Assembly (NCBI GenBank): GCA_032719365.1
Contig: CM064872.1
Location: 70,310,752-70,374,751, forward strand
Direction: 5' to 3'
DNA length: 64,000 bases
From: Prinsepia uniflora
Lineage: Eukaryota > Streptophyta > Magnoliopsida > Rosales > Rosaceae
The position numbers and the translations under genes are program-made. The notes below the pieces were generated by a model, which was not told the origin of the DNA, made no database searches, and saw only the letters and a program-made list of their open reading frames with translations. Of this stretch, positions 1 through 13,772 are shown piece after piece (within the stretch, counting starts at the first letter, position 1; each line of letters starts with the position of its first letter).

Positions 1-1
1 C

Positions 2-3000
2 CCAGCATGGAAATATGTCATTACAATTCTTGGAAATAAAAACGGTGACATATGTTCCTTTTGCCAACATCAGTTCCAGAGTGGAGGCATAACACGATTA
101 AAGTTTCATCTAGTAGGTTTTGAGCCGAAAAAAAATGTTCAAAAATGCAATGATGTCCCTAAAGCTATTAGGGATGAGGTCAGAGTATGAATCAAAAGTA
201 AAGATATTGCTAAACAGAATAAGAATATGATTGGTGAGAACATACGAGCTGGCTTGAGGAGAGATCCACTGGACACTTAACAAAACATTCAGATTAATGA
301 CAGCGATGATGAAGAGGATGATGATGGATTCGCTTATCCACCAGATTTGCATAGATCTGAGAGAGCAGCATATCGCTTTGCTGTAAATGCATCGAGGGAT
401 GAGGCATGACGAAGTGTTGACACTTATGGAGTTGGTACCATGCGTGGTGCTCAAGAAAGCAGTAGCAATCGTCAACAACCTCAACAGATGTGTCGATCAC
501 AAAGTTTGCGTGATCCATTTTCAATTCCTCCAGAACCAAAACTCTACAAAACCGCACGAAATCAACAGAAGACTGTAAAATCTATGTGGAAAGAGACGAA
601 AAAGAAGTTGGGTCGATACATAAGCAATTTTTTTATATATGAAGGTGTGGCTCCAAATAAAGCCAACTCTCATCATTTTAAGAATATGATTATTGAAACC
701 CAACGAGCAGGTATTTAATAAATTTATTTATGATACATTTTTATTTAGCTTATGAAATAGTATTAAATGCTAAGTTATGTTTTGGTTTGCAGGTGAAGGC
801 GTGTCCACTCCTTCTCCATATGAAGTGAAAAATAAAAATTTTCCTATGGAGTATGAAAATATGACGACGTATATGGAGTAATAAAAGCGACACTGGGAAA
901 CGTATGGATGTACCATAATGTGTGATGGTTGGACCGGTCCAACGAAGTTATCCATAATTAACTTCATGGTATATAGTAAAGGTTCAACTGTATTTCTTAG
1001 GTCAGTTGATTCTTCCAAATTCCGTAAAGATTATTTGTACATACAAAATTTGTTGAAATAAGTTGTTCAGGAGGTTGGAGTACAAAATGTTGTACATATC
1101 GTTACTGATAATGGGTTGAACTTCAAGAAGACTGGAAGAGAACTGATGAAGACGTATCTGATCTATTGGACTCCTTGTGCATTCCATTGTATAGACCTAA
1201 TATTTGAAGATATTGGAAAGAATGAGACAATGGCGCTCATCGAAAAAAATGCTAGGTAGGTAACTAATTACATTTGTAATCATCTATGGTTACTAGCTCA
1301 GATGCATGAATTCTGTCAAGGAGACTTGGTTTGTCTTGGTGCAACAAGGTTCACAACCAATTATATTTGTATAAACAGTATAGTTAAGCATAAAGTTGGC
1401 CTTAGAAGATTGTTTACCAGTGATCATTGGCATGGTAGCCCACTGAGTAGGAAATTGGAAAGCAAGAGGGTTGAGGCTCATATCCTCGACCAAAGATTAT
1501 GGAAGTCCTTGGAGATGATGCAGTCAATATATGAACCGTTATACAACATCCTTCGAATTTTTTATACAGAGGTAGTTCCAACCATTCCAATCCTGTGTGA
1601 TATGTTCAATCGAATGAAAGAAAAGATAACCCGTCTTAAAGGAAAGAAGTGGGTCCTCAAAATCATACAGAAGCGATGAGAAAAAACATTAGTGCATCCC
1701 TTACATGCCGCTGGTATATTTCTATCTTATTGAACTTGTTAAGATTTTATTTTATTGTTGTTTACTAAGCAAATTTCATTCATGATTTGCAGCTTATTAC
1801 TTGAATCCCCAATATCAATATCAAGCAGGTGTTGGGCATGACTCCTACCTCGTCCAATCAGTTCAACAAGTATTCCTCAAATTGAATCCAAATGGGCAAT
1901 TGGGTTTACAAAATTTTGGAATAAACGTAAGTTCACTACCATATATGAACCTTGATATTTTGGAATCTGTACATCTATGACATGATATGAACACCATTCT
2001 TAATGTAGTTGATTAACTTTAGAGATGGTCGGAAAACATTTCGTTCACCTATGGTTGTACAATCATGAACGAAAATGCCCCTAGGTATATGCTTGCATTT
2101 AACTTGATATTGTATGAATTAGCACTTTATAATGCCTCTTACATTAAACTTGATATTGACAGCTGGGTGGTGGGAACTATATGGCCAAGTTTCTCCAGTC
2201 TTGCAACAAATTGCAGTTCGTATATTATCACAAACTGCATTATCTTCGGCATATGAGAGAAATTGGAGTACATTTGCTTTAATTCATACAAAGAAAAAAA
2301 ATCATCTCGCATATTCAAAGTTAGAACAACTTGTTTTCTGTTATTACAACATGAAACTCAAGTTAAGAGACGAAGAAGCTGAAACCGGTAAAGTCATGGA
2401 AAAAGACTATGTTGACCTTTTGGAAATTGCTGGTCAACAAGTGGAAGGTAATGAGGTTGATCCACTTCAAGCATGGATTATGCCAGCTCACTTGGATGAT
2501 GATAGTGGAAGGCCTGACCCTCGAGTAGCCCATCTTGCTAGTGAACACGGTGTTAATGTCGATAAAGTGCTATATGAAGAAGTGGGGAATGAGGAAGTAG
2601 GAAGTGAGCAGGAGATGTCTTCATCGGAGAGATCAATGCTTGGTTCTACCGCTAGACGTGACTTGCGAGCTGATGCTACTAGTAAGGGACTTCATCAAAA
2701 TAAATCTCCAGATGATGATAATGATGATGATAATGGAGGAGATGATGTTGAGACAAACGATGAAGGCAAGGATGACGGAAGGGATAATGACGGGGGAAAT
2801 GAACATGTAACCGAAACATATGCACCCTTGAGCCCATTTACTGGAGAGGCGAATTTCACTCATGTCACCCAAGATTATGATCATGGTTGTAGAAAAAGAG
2901 GAGTAGGAATCGGTGGTGTTGGGAAAGATTACACTCGGACACGCAACATATATGAAGGTTATGGAAACCCATCTTCTGAGGATTCCATGGCAATTAGTTT

Positions 3001-3346
3001 TGAGTCAATGAGTTTAGGCACCGATCCTAGTAACAATTCAAATGATCCATATGTTTATGGTTCATATGGTTGCCACCAATTAGACAACCATCTCCCTCAA
3101 ATGCCACATGGTTATGAAGGCTATGAAGATCCTCATCTCAATGAAGATTATGGAGAAGTTAGTTGGGTAAATCTGAACTACCCTATCTATGGAGGAAAAG
3201 TAGGCCATTCAAAGGAGATATATGAATACTATGTCCAACAATACATTTCCTTTTGGTCAAGTAGCATCACTTGGCAAAATTTTTGTGTCTTGGTAGATGA
3301 AGACCAATCTCATTTTCAAGATGGTAGACATTTTAATTGTTTTTGA
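2..3346 (+). pseudogene. Decayed hAT transposase (BED finger, DUF659-like core, C-terminal dimerisation region)
   Basis: The product would be the cut-and-paste transposase of a plant hAT element. Reading from base 2, a BED-type zinc finger start is visible (Cys codons at 53 and 62, His codon at 107) but the last His is lost. In-frame stops occur at 188-190, 278-280 and 407-409, with more near 879 and 1060. Further on come CDGWTGPTK and WTPCAFHCIDL, typical of the DUF659/hAT core. Plausible introns lie at 711-792, 1255-1302, about 1710-1792 and about 1928-2162. The last exon (2163-3346) is open; it begins GWWELYG, matching the start of the hAT dimerisation region, and continues into an Asp/Glu-rich stretch and a Tyr/Gly-rich tail. 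The several stops mean no active enzyme is expected. Intron edges are inferred from GT/AG and domain continuity. Confidence 0.8.
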
Positions 3347-3593
3347 TGAAGTTCAATGTGTAAAGTATTTTGTGTGCAATATTATCAATAGAATTATGTT
3401 TTAATTTAAGTTTATCTTTAAGATTTTATACTGTTAGTTATCGACAGACCTATATTCTATCATATGACTCATCATATATTTATTATATCAAAGTCATTTT
3501 ATAGTTTTTATTAGTCCTATATAACCATTATTGTGTACTTAAGTTTTTCCCAAAGTTTCATTCCAAATTTCCGTCATTTTTGTTGACCGTAAA

Positions 3594-3617
3594 CGATATC
3601 GATATCGATATCGATAT
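3594..3617. repeat. CGATAT hexamer run, subterminal repeat of the hAT element
   Basis: Four tandem CGATAT units are followed to 3676 by scattered CGATAT, GATATATCCG and ATATCG motifs just inside the presumed right terminus. Subterminal motif clusters of this kind bind transposase in hAT elements, so this is a likely binding zone rather than a random microsatellite. Confidence 0.6.
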
Positions 3618-3682
3618 TTGGGGCGAAATATCCGTAAATTCGGCTAGCGATATATCCGTCAATATCGATATTTTCATCCTTG

Positions 3683-4009
3683 AGTAGCCGTTCATCGAAC
3701 CACCTGCCCTGCTCTGTTCCATTACGCCGAAGCCTAGTCTCCATTTTCAGCGCCTGACACGTTACCCACCTGCTTCACTTCAATAAGCCCATACCGATCA
3801 TTTTATGCTGCTAAGCCAATTCCTGCCGAGTCTCACCTGCTCCACTTGGCCAATTTTCAGTCAGTTTCCAACCCATTTTTAGCCCAAAATTCATCCTTTA
3901 ATCATTTTACTTTTTCTTATTGTTTTATTATTTTAATTTGTAATTTTTTGGTACTTCCTCTATTAAATAGGGATGCCATTTCATTTGTTTAGCGGTCCAT
4001 TTGTTTAGG
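3683..4009. other. Unassigned AT-rich spacer between hAT end and LTR a
   Basis: I see no coding sequence, LTR end or tandem repeat here. The 5' part of LTR a should begin in or before this stretch, but no TGTAAC start is visible, so a deletion junction probably lies within it. Confidence 0.4.
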
Positions 4010-6638
4010 GGCAAAATGACCGTTTTGCCCCTGGTCATGGGTAAAATGTTGACTTTTAACCCGGGTGGTCCGATGGCCAAGGGCCGAGGACTGTTACGTA
4101 GATCGGGTCGATACGAATCCGTATACAGGTGGCACGCCGAAATCGGACGTCGGATGGAAAAGTTACGGTTCACGGAAGTTTGAACGTACTATTGTACGAA
4201 TTACGAAACATATGCCTTTTTCGAATTATGTGGGCCCAGATATTTTTTGGGCAGGCCCAATGGATGAATGACACTTGTCATCCATCCATTGCCCACCCAA
4301 ATTGATTCATGCACTTCACCCTTGCTTGTTCGTGCATACTAAACCCAAACCAAAACCCGATCTCATCCATTCCCTATCAAACCATCACCCAATCCTTTCC
4401 ACGCATGATTCAATCCAAGAAGGAGGCAGAGAGTGGCTGATGAAGCCGAGGACGACGAGGAAGCGGCCGAGCCGTCGTGCACGGTGGAAAGAGGTAAGTG
4501 AATCGATTTTGAGTTTTTGAATTCAATAAATCGATTTGGGCATTATGGACGATTTTGGATGGTTGGGTAAGGATTATTAGGTTGTTAGGAGTGAGTAGAG
4601 ACGGTATTTGATGGCTGAGAGGGTTGGTTCTGCCTAGGAGGATATCGGGGAACTTGGACCGAAATGGGGAGTTTAGAACGGATGGGATTTAGGTGTTTTC
4701 TCTTTGTTTTCTTCATTCAAAAAGGTTGCTAGGGATGAAATAGGAAGAATGGAATCAATTAGGAGGAGAAAGGATGAAAAATGAAGGAAGGAGGGCCCTG
4801 GACTGGTCACGCCAGTCCAGTTGCAGGTTTGGACCGGACCGGCCAGTTCGGACCGGTCTAACCTAGGAAGAAGGAGGATTGTGCACTGGCGCGTGGCTCC
4901 CACGCACAAGGGCTTTGGTTGGCTTATGTGGGTGCGTGGCCCACTTTCTAGGGAAACTTCCAACACACGAAATCATCCTTTCGATGTAACGAACATTTTG
5001 GGACTGGTTTCGTGTCGATCAGACACCGTTTCAATATTGTTCGGGACGTCCAAAGGTTTAAGATCGAGTTTAAAAATAGTTAAAAATTCGAGAAAATTAC
5101 GGGGCTTTAGTGAGAGGTTAATTAAGTAGTTAGTAACCCTCCAAAGTGATTTGGACAGGTTTGGGAGTCCCGGTGACGGCAATTAGCCCGGGAGTGCCAT
5201 ATGGCACGCGTATCGAGGCGGCAGCTCGGACGATCTGTGAGTGGACCTTGTTTTCTAAATTGATGCATGCATAAATGTTTATTATATGTTTTAATACTTG
5301 TTTTGTGATGCCATGAGTGCATTTTTGTGTGGTTACGTATTGGCATGTATTTCGAGGTTTCGACCTTATACGGTGCCTATACGGGTTTGTACTTCTACGT
5401 TGATTTAAATGAAACGGTTTGGTTTTAAAAAGGATAAACTTGGGCATGAGACCCATTTGGCTTTGTCTCGGGCATGTGGCCCTATTGATGACCTACGGGT
5501 CTGAGTCGTGGCCACGGCAAATGCTATGTGCATGGCGACGGACGATACGATGCTTGCCTCTAGACTGGGATGCGTTCCTTCGGAGAGGTCACGATGCACG
5601 TACTGTCGTCGAGCAGCCACTGGAGGCTCGACTTCGGAGTGCTGACGGTTCAGGATATCGGCCGGTGATGGGTGCACCATGATCTAGGGGTGGTCGTGTC
5701 AGTTGATATGTTCACGGTGACATACCGGGATTGAGAGAGGTCCTGGACGGATGGTTGCACACATCACTAAGATCGAAATCATGATTGACCCTGAGATATC
5801 GGGCACGATGCCCAGTTGAGTCATGTGTTCGGGCACGAGGCCCAGTTACTTTACGTTTATGATTTCGGGTAGAGGACCCTAAATGGATTTCTAGTTTCAT
5901 GACGGTTTATGGGGACCGGCATGAATGTTTTCGTTATATATATATATATATATATTCATATACTTTCGTTATTTGGAATGTCTCATCCGGGGAGGGTCGT
6001 TGGCCTGGGTGGACCCTGGAGTAGTCACGGAGCACTAATTGAGTGGAGTCGCCCCGTTGGGTACCTTACTCTCAAGAGGGCTTGGATTATAACCCCAGGG
6101 AGGGTCATTGATCTACGGACATTGGCCTGGGTGGACCCTGGGAGACTTGGGCTTTGAGGACCCGGGTAGCACGCGCATAGCTTTAGAAACCGTGACAGGA
6201 TTGGTTATGTGATTTATATGTATATGTTGTATGATATATGATGTACTGGTTTTGGGCTGAGTCCCACATGGATTTGGGCAGTGATCCGTATGTTTGGTTT
6301 CATTCACGATTTTGGGCTAAGGCTCTAATGGTTTGATAAATGGTTTTCGAATACATGCATGCTTTTTAGTAAAGGGTACAAATGTATTTCGATAAAATGT
6401 TTTTATAAATTATTGTTTTGTCCACTCACAGCTTTTAAATGTTTTGACTGCCCTTCAGGTTGACAACGGATGCAGGCTGTAGTAGAAACCGAGACATCAA
6501 ATACCTTTTCCGGATCCTGGTGTACTCTGAAGCCCCGAGCGGGCTAAAGTTGGAAATTTCACTTGTCTGACACTCCGTGTCAGACGGGATCAGGAACGTC
6601 CCGCGTTAACCCCGGGGGGATTGGGACGGGTCCTGACA
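4010..6638 (+). mobile_element. LTR a: 5'-truncated chromovirus-type LTR
   Basis: The right end reads GGGACGGGTCCTGACA, the standard 3' terminus of this LTR group; CCTCC (6639-6643) follows and would be the target duplication. The left part begins within the usual 'GGGGCAAAATGACCGTTTTG' zone without the TGTAAC terminus, so the first 100-200 bases are missing. A splice-donor-like GAG/GTAAGT is at 4494, a GACAG acceptor-like site near 5157, and the internal cassette arms are GTGAGTGGAC at 5237-5246 and GTCCACTCAC at 6420-6429. The inner array is of the GGGCC...GGCCC type. Start coordinate is approximate. Confidence 0.65.
5935..5955. repeat. (TA)n microsatellite
   Basis: A pure TA dinucleotide run inside LTR a. 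Confidence 0.9.
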
Positions 6639-6718
6639 CCTCCCCCCAGGGAGGGTTAGTGATATGCGGGTCATTGACTTAGATGGACCCTAGGGAGACT
6701 TGGGATTGAGACCCTGGG
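6639..6718 (+). mobile_element. LTR b, left surviving piece
   Basis: This short piece matches the 'GAGGGT...TGGACCCT...GAGACCCTGGG' part that LTR a also contains near 6095-6165. It ends at CTGGG, the target duplication of element C, and resumes at 26078 with TAGCACGCGTAGC. The two parts therefore belong to one LTR into which C inserted. Its own left part is missing beyond LTR a. Confidence 0.7.
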
Positions 6719-9700
6719 TGATAGGACCCACCCCGATTACACCCCAATAATCGAGGTGAACCCTGCTCCCGTCTGACAACCCAAAACGAAAGACCGAAAC
6801 GACCTCACAAAAACCACAATTTACACTGTCAGACGAAGGAGAAATTAAAACATCCAAGGGTCAACCGTTATACAGAGCATAGTGCAAAACAAAATTAAAA
6901 AAAACCACACACAGAGTACATGCACAACGGAACACTGAAAACACTCCGGGACGAACTCCGAGATAACACTATGCCTCCGACTCTGGCTCAACGTCAACCC
7001 CCGTGCTAGCTCGACTACCTGTAGGGCAATTAAAAACCAGAAAGTGTGAGTGGACCAAAAAGAATAAAAGTTTCAAAAATCATTTCATAACAAAACAGGG
7101 TTTGGCCCTCTGTTTTGAAAACATGCATGATTTCTGAAAACATTTATAAATCACATTATGTTCATCATGGAAACCACAACAACATAAACACAGTATGGCA
7201 ACGTTATAAAACATTAGCAGTAAAATATAAAATACCAATGTAATCATCCGATCAAACCTGCTGGATCTATCCGAGTCTTTAAACTCCCGAGTCTTTAAAC
7301 TCAATCCAGACCTCAATATAATCCGAGTCTTTAAACTCCCGAGTCTTTAAATTCAACAGGCCTACGGGGGAAATATCAATATTCGAGTCTTTAAACTCCC
7401 GAGTCTTTAAACTCAATCCGGGTCTTTAAACCCAATCCGGGCCCGTCCCCCGTCAAACAGTATCCGAGTCTTTAAACCCAATAACCAGATCCAGCAAATC
7501 CAATCCAAAACTATTTGAAAACTTTTCTAAATCCATATCCAAACCCGAATCCGAAACCACTGGCCCGAAGCCCTTCCGGCATCGAGAACCGTCATTCCGA
7601 ACCCAAATCCGGAAATACACTTTTCAACTTTAAAACTAAATTCCGCTTTCCAAAATCCGATTTCAAAACCGAAAACCCTTAATCACCAAATCATGTCTCA
7701 AAATCCATTATAATCATTGAAAACCATTTATCGATTACAAAATCACGGTATCAAAATCACAAATCAAGCCTTTCTAGTAAAACGTGCTGAAAACCGTATT
7801 TTCTCAAAAAACGTGTAATAATGTAAAACAGTTATAGCATATTCAAATAATCATGAAATCACATATAAAACCATAAATCAAGTAATGAAAAGCAGTTATG
7901 TATGCTCAATTATAAGGAAGAAGTCCACTCACAGTTACCGGGTACGTCACTCGCGTCCCGAACGTCCTGTACATTCTTCGACCTCCTCGGGGATTCCCGA
8001 TCCTGTCACAAGTCACCAAAGCGAGTGACAAGACCCGTCCCCACTGGACGTCAAAAACCGTACCCAGTCCTGCTCCCGTCTGACAAGTCAACTGAAAGTC
8101 CGAAACTACCCTTCAGCACCTGCCAGACAAGGGATATTTGCGCCTGTGCCCGCTCATACCTCCACATCTGGAATAGCCTCGATTAACGCACCACGACCTG
8201 AAGGGTTAATAAAACAGAAAGGGTGTGAGTGGACAAAAATGACCTCTTATAAAAACATTTATCAAAATACATTCTTACCCTCTAGTTTTCACAAACATGC
8301 ATGCATAACAGAAACACATGTGTAATAATATGAAATCAATTTATGACAGAAAGCATCATTCTCTAAAGTCTCTGGACACAGATACCAATAAATCATAATA
8401 CCACCAATCCTCAATATCCAATCACATTATCCATATAACCCGTCACGATATCAATGCAACGTGTGCAACTCGGTGTCTCACTTCCGAGTACATCCCCCAG
8501 GATCTACGACGTCTAGGGGGATATCAACTCTAGGATCAACGACGTCTAGAGGATATCATCATAATCCCACGCTCCTGCGAGTGAGCCTCCCTCGGAGCTA
8601 CTCATCTCCAAGCAGTGGATCGTGACTACTCCAGGATCTACGACGTCCGGAGGAGACTATCAAATCCCAGAGGATGGTATATGTGGAACAGGTCACCCAA
8701 AACCAGTAATCTCATTTTAAAATTATTTATGTCTCAAATCAAGTCAAAACATTTCAATAGGGCCTATGCCCGAGACATAGCTTTCACAAATCAAGTTCCA
8801 CAAAACCATCATTAAAAAGTGTCCAGGATTTACTTTAGAAACCAAAATCATTAATTTAATCATATTCGCATGTGACTCCAAATCCGAGTCAAAATTACTA
8901 TTCACTTGGGTCACAAGCCCAAAATACCATTTTCACGCAAATCTGTGCAACCGTAAACCCGAGTTGCCACGATCACGTAAATCCATAAAATCAATTCCTG
9001 ACTCATAACCCGAGTCAAAACATCATTATAATCATTTTCAGTCTCGGGCCCATGCCCAAAACATCAATTTCGTCATTTCTCGAAACTCGTGCCAAAATAT
9101 AATATAATAATCATAAAACCGAAAAAATCGAGAAATCACCGAATCAAAACATTAATCATATCAAATCATAGAAAATCATATAATAAATCATTTTAAACCA
9201 GATATGCATGCATCACGGTTAGAAAACCAAAAGTCCACACACACACACCGTTCAAAACGGTTCGTTTCCGAGCTGCACGTTTTTCCGTAAATTCTGGAGA
9301 TCACAACTCCTGTCCAAAATCATTATACAGGGTTACTAACATCTCAAAATACAACATATAATTTTCCCCAATTTTTCCGGGATTTAAATACGTATTTTAC
9401 TCGTAAAACACAACTTCGGATACGCGGAACAATATCGAAACAATATCCGATTTCTTCGAAATCAACGTTAAAATGTTCGTTACACTGAGAGGATCAAAAG
9501 TCATGTTGACCTCACCTTGAGACTAGGCCGGACGCGCCCTCACGCGCCGCCGTGAGTGGCTGCGCGTGAAACCCACGTGCCTGCTACAGTGTCACCAGCC
9601 TAACCCGTATGTTTGGTAAACGGGTCCAATTTGTCCGCGAGATGACCCGGTTCAATGTCCATCAATTCGACCCTAATTACTTCAATTGAGCATTCAGTTA

Positions 9701-12639
9701 GCTTCGCTCTTAGTTCAATTACAGGTCTGTAACATCAATTACACGATCACTTACCTAAAATCCATCGATTCCACGATGAACACGAAGAACACCCAGGTGC
9801 TGTTCATTCATGGAATTCCTTCAATGGCTACATGTTTCTTCCAATTGATGCATCCAGAAGCATCACTGGACCATGAGAGACAGTTCCCCTTCATCAATTT
9901 CGTCGTTTGATCACTCAATGATCACGACACAAGCTCGATAGCCGTACACTGTGCAACCATGGAGCTTCATCAATCTCCAGCGTTTTCCTTCAATTGATCC
10001 TTCCAGAAGCATCGTGGGATCCTCAGGAAGATAATCCCCAGCTCAATTTCATCCATCGAAGCCTCCAATTCCTCGACTCAACCTCGAATTTCCTCCTCTG
10101 TCACCAAGTGTGATCAGAGCCAATACGTTGCCAATTTCCTTCGTTCTTTCGACGATTCTGATCGTTGTGATCCCAGGAAGCTGAATGTGAGCTCCAATTT
10201 GATCCTCACGGCCTTAGGATTTGATTTCGAATTTTCCCTTTCAAACTCCCAAAATTTCGATTGTTGATTTCTAGTTCCCCATTTGTCCCCGTAATTCCCT
10301 TGTTCAATCTGTCCCTCAAAGCTCTCGATTTCCCCCTCACAGCTGATTGTGAAAGGGAGCTCAATTCTCCCAATTTTGATGCCCAATGTTCACGGTTTAG
10401 AAAAACAAAGAAGAGGAAATGAAGGAGAAAATGGAGGAAATGATGAAGGATAAATGATGATGTTGTAATGATGGTGTTGGGAGGGAAACATGGATCAGAT
10501 TTCAGGGGATGGGTGACACTTGTCACTCATCCGGATGTGCACAGTCACCGGGTACTGTTCATATTAAAATATTATTTTAATCCCGGTTCGTTCGGTTAGT
10601 CGAGTCCGATTCCGTGACCATAACTTCTTCGTCGAATCTCCGATTTCGGCATGCCGCGTGTCATTGGATTCGTATCGACGAGACCTACATAACGGCCCTT
10701 GGCCCTTGTCCATCGGACCTCCCGATCAAAAAGTCAACATTTGGCCCCTAATATGCCAAATTACCAAAATACCCCTCAACTTCCGAACGTCATAACTTTC
10801 ACCTCGAATGTCGGAATCGAACGTGCCACCTGTCTATGAACTCGTGACGTCCCGAACTACGTCACAGTCCTCGGTCAAAGTCCGTTTGACCGCCCGAACT
10901 AAAAGTCAACATTTTGCCCACGCCAAGGGCAAAACGGTCATTTTGCACAATTCGTCCGATTTCACTCAACTAATCCTCGATTAGTCATTCTAAATCACAA
11001 TTAATTAATATTCAATCCCGATATTCGGGACGGGTCATTACAGCGAGTCACTAACACGTCCACTAAAGTTCACCTAATTTTCCCCAAATTTCCCGAACTT
11101 CGAACGTAACTAACTGGGACCCTAAACCTTCAACCTCGTAGAACTAACCCGAAACAACGTCCGATCGTCCCGGAACTAGTCCCAAAAGATTCGTTACAAC
11201 AATTAGACCAAAAACCTAGTTGGACTTTTCCCCAGAAACCGCCGCACGTGCCCCCACACGCCGCCCGAAATGGCTGCGCGTGGGACTCACGCGCCTGCAT
11301 AGAACACTGTTTATCTCCTACCTCGAGACCGTGCACTATTCTGGACTGGCGTGGCCGGTTCTCAGCCGTCTGTCCACCATTTTCCTTCCTTTTTCTACCA
11401 TTCTCTTCGTCCTAAACCCAGGAATCCATTCCCCTAAACCAAACATGTCAACACGGCCTCAATCTCATCCTCCCAACTCGAAACAGAAACCACCTGTAAA
11501 CCCCTGTTCTCGCTCCCGGCCAACCGTTTACTCCCCTGTCACGGCTTCGAATCCTAGGGCTCCCTAGGAACCTACTGAACACATTAGACCTCACTAGACA
11601 CCTCGACTCGTTCTCAAAAGCCACAACTTACCGTTTGAATCAAACTGGAAAAACAGAGCAAGCAAAGGGAATCCAGAAATTACCTATGCTCAGGCAGCCA
11701 CCGTGAGCTCCACCGTGCCTACTCGACCCCCCAAGTCCTCCTCCGTCCTTTGAACACCACCAGCCACCACAAGTGCTCAAGCACGGCAGCACCACCACCA
11801 AACTCCCTCTCTGTTTTCCCCTAAGAACTCACACCCTCCTCACACACAACCACTCAATTCTCAATCCTCTCAACCCAGTCCCTGCACTCTCAGCCTCCCT
11901 CTGATCACACTCACTAGTTCGCAAAGCCTCACACACCCAGCCATCGATCGATTTCCTCCCAACACTCAGTCTCTGTTTTTCTCCCTCGTGCACGACTACA
12001 CAATCACACACGGCCACATTAAAACACACCGTGCAATTGTGTAGAAGCCACTAGACCACCACCACGTGTCCACAATCCCATGGTCCCTCTCAAAAATATC
12101 CAATTAGCACTGTACACTTGGCCTTATTAGATTGGCTCAATTCCCAAGGCACAAAAAGACCAAAATGCTCATCTTGTTCAATTTTACGGTTTTACTCCTC
12201 ACGTTCTAGACCCGTATCTCGCTCGTCCGACGTCCGATGAAAGGATGCCGCCTGTCGTTGAACTTAGGACGACGAGATCTACCTAACGGTCCTCGGTCTA
12301 CGCCTAAAAACCCGATCCTACACAAAGTCAACTTTTCCTCCTATTTTAAACCAAAATTACGGTAATGCCCTCAACCTTCTAAACATCATAACTTCCTCCT
12401 CGGATGTCGGAATCGGGCGTGCCACCTGTCTACGGAATCGTGACGTCCCAAGCTACGTCACAGTCATCGGTCGATGTCCAATTGACCGCCCGAACTCAAA
12501 GTCAGCAATTTGCCCAAATTAGGGGCAAAATCGTCATTTTACGCCCAAAGTCCCACAGTAACCAACTACCTACCGATTAACCCAGTTAATCCACCGCTAA
12601 TCACCTCACTAATCCTAACTTCCGGGACGGGTCCTTACA
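6719..12639 (-). repeat. 3' LTR of element C, interrupted by solo LTR S
   Basis: The LTR consists of 6719-8025 plus 11048-12639, about 2.9 kb without the insert. It resembles the 5' LTR at 23218-26072 closely; the uninterrupted reading across the S site is visible there at about 24475 (CACCAAAGCGAGTCACTAAC). Cassette arms are 7046-7055 and 7923-7932, enclosing a run of CCGAGTCTTTAAACTC palindromes at about 7263-7480. The GC hairpin lies near 11275. Confidence 0.9.
8026..11042 (-). mobile_element. Solo LTR S (subfamily of element K)
   Basis: It starts TGACAAGACCC and ends GGGACGGGTCATTACA, with GCGAG at 8021-8025 and 11043-11047 as target duplication. No primer site, polypurine tract or coding region is inside, so it is a solo LTR left by LTR-LTR recombination. 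Its text follows the LTRs of element K closely but with many differences, so it is older. Cassette arms: 8225-8234 intact, 9233-9242 with one change (CCACACAC). Confidence 0.92.
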
Positions 12640-12676
12640 ATCTACCCTCCTTAAAAGAATTTCGTCCCCGAAATTC
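12640..12676 (-). promoter_or_regulatory. Polypurine tract and adjacent hairpin of element C
   Basis: On the minus strand the purine-rich AAGGAGGGTAGA abuts the 3' LTR start (12640-12653). It is the usual primer for plus-strand DNA synthesis. Next to it the inverted repeat AATTTCG-GGGA-CGAAATT occupies 12657-12676, as in elements A, B and K. Confidence 0.8.
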
Positions 12677-13200
12677 CGTACCTCGTACCTCACCCCTAGG
12701 GTCTCCTACCCGGTGGTGAACTCTTACCCAACAACAACTGTTTTAAGTACGCCTGACACTCATGTTACCAGTTCGACACTTCTAACACTCTCTCAGGTAG
12801 AACGTACCTCCGCCCTGAACTACCAACTAGCACTTCATGGTGTACGCAAGGGAAACTCTGCGAACGTAAAGGAAACAAAGGTATTTTAGAATACCTCAAA
12901 CAGAGTTCATAGAGTACATCCTCACGTACAACCACCTACACCTTCCGGTAAAACCCAACTCAAAGTCTCCCTAGACTCCCGATCTCCTGGTCAACACCAA
13001 CCACGAATCGAAGGTAGACCGCTCAAACCAAAAGGAAATCCTACCGACCGACTTACCTTCACGTCCCTCAACTGCTCCGACGACCCTGTCGGAATAAATC
13101 AAAAAAGTCATTAAGGCACTCTTAGATTGTGGGTTCTCTTCAATAACCTCATATCGATCAGTTATAGTCACTTCTTTCTAAAGTCTTCCGTCACTTCAAG
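12677..13200 (-). other. Degenerate interior of element C, pol missing
   Basis: In an intact relative this place would hold RT, RNase H and integrase. I find no motif of any of them. The stretch has no long open frame and no similarity that I can see to pol of B, apart from a possible decayed protease start near its right edge. Confidence 0.5.
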
Positions 13201-13772
13201 TCACCTAGGGGAAAATCCTAAACTCTACCCCGGGATCCAACAAAGAGGTGTACAACACGACCAAGGATAGTAAAAGTACCTGTCACTGCACCGGGCGCTG
13301 ATTGAGCCTCTTGTTGAGTCATCGAAAACACTCGGGCCTGGGGTCCTCAAGATCTACCACGTCCCCTCAAACTACTAGTGGCACCACCACCTCCTCTGGT
13401 GCCTACTGTCCCCGATGCCGATGCCGTGCTCCGTCCGGGCTCTGCCACTCCTCGGCCTACACCACCCTCATGTGGTAACAACGGACAGTCACGTCGGAAG
13501 TGACCTCGCTCCCCACAGTAGTAACAAACATCCCGACCGGGACCACTACTCGGTCTCCTTGTAGACGCAACAGACGTCGCACTAGCTTGCGGAGTCGGCT
13601 GTGCTCGGTGTCCTCGGAACTCTGAACTCTGGAAACTCCCAGGTTTACCAAAACGATCATCGCCCGCTGACGATACTTCACTGTAGTTGCCCCTCTTCGG
13701 TAACCTCTGGCTTGAAGCTCCAGACAAATGTGGCTCCCGGCATCGTACCGGCAAGCTAGCCTCAACCCTCAC

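Larger units (their letters stand above)
1..3682 (+). mobile_element. hAT-superfamily DNA transposon, left end outside window
   Basis: The span holds a decayed hAT transposase followed by a right end rich in the motif CGATAT. The sequence ending at 3682 reads CAAGGATGAAAATATCG on the minus strand, which looks like a hAT terminal inverted repeat. The 8 bases after it (AGTAGCCG) would be the target duplication, but the left copy lies before the window. The family call rests on the transposase; the exact right end is an inference. Confidence 0.7.
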
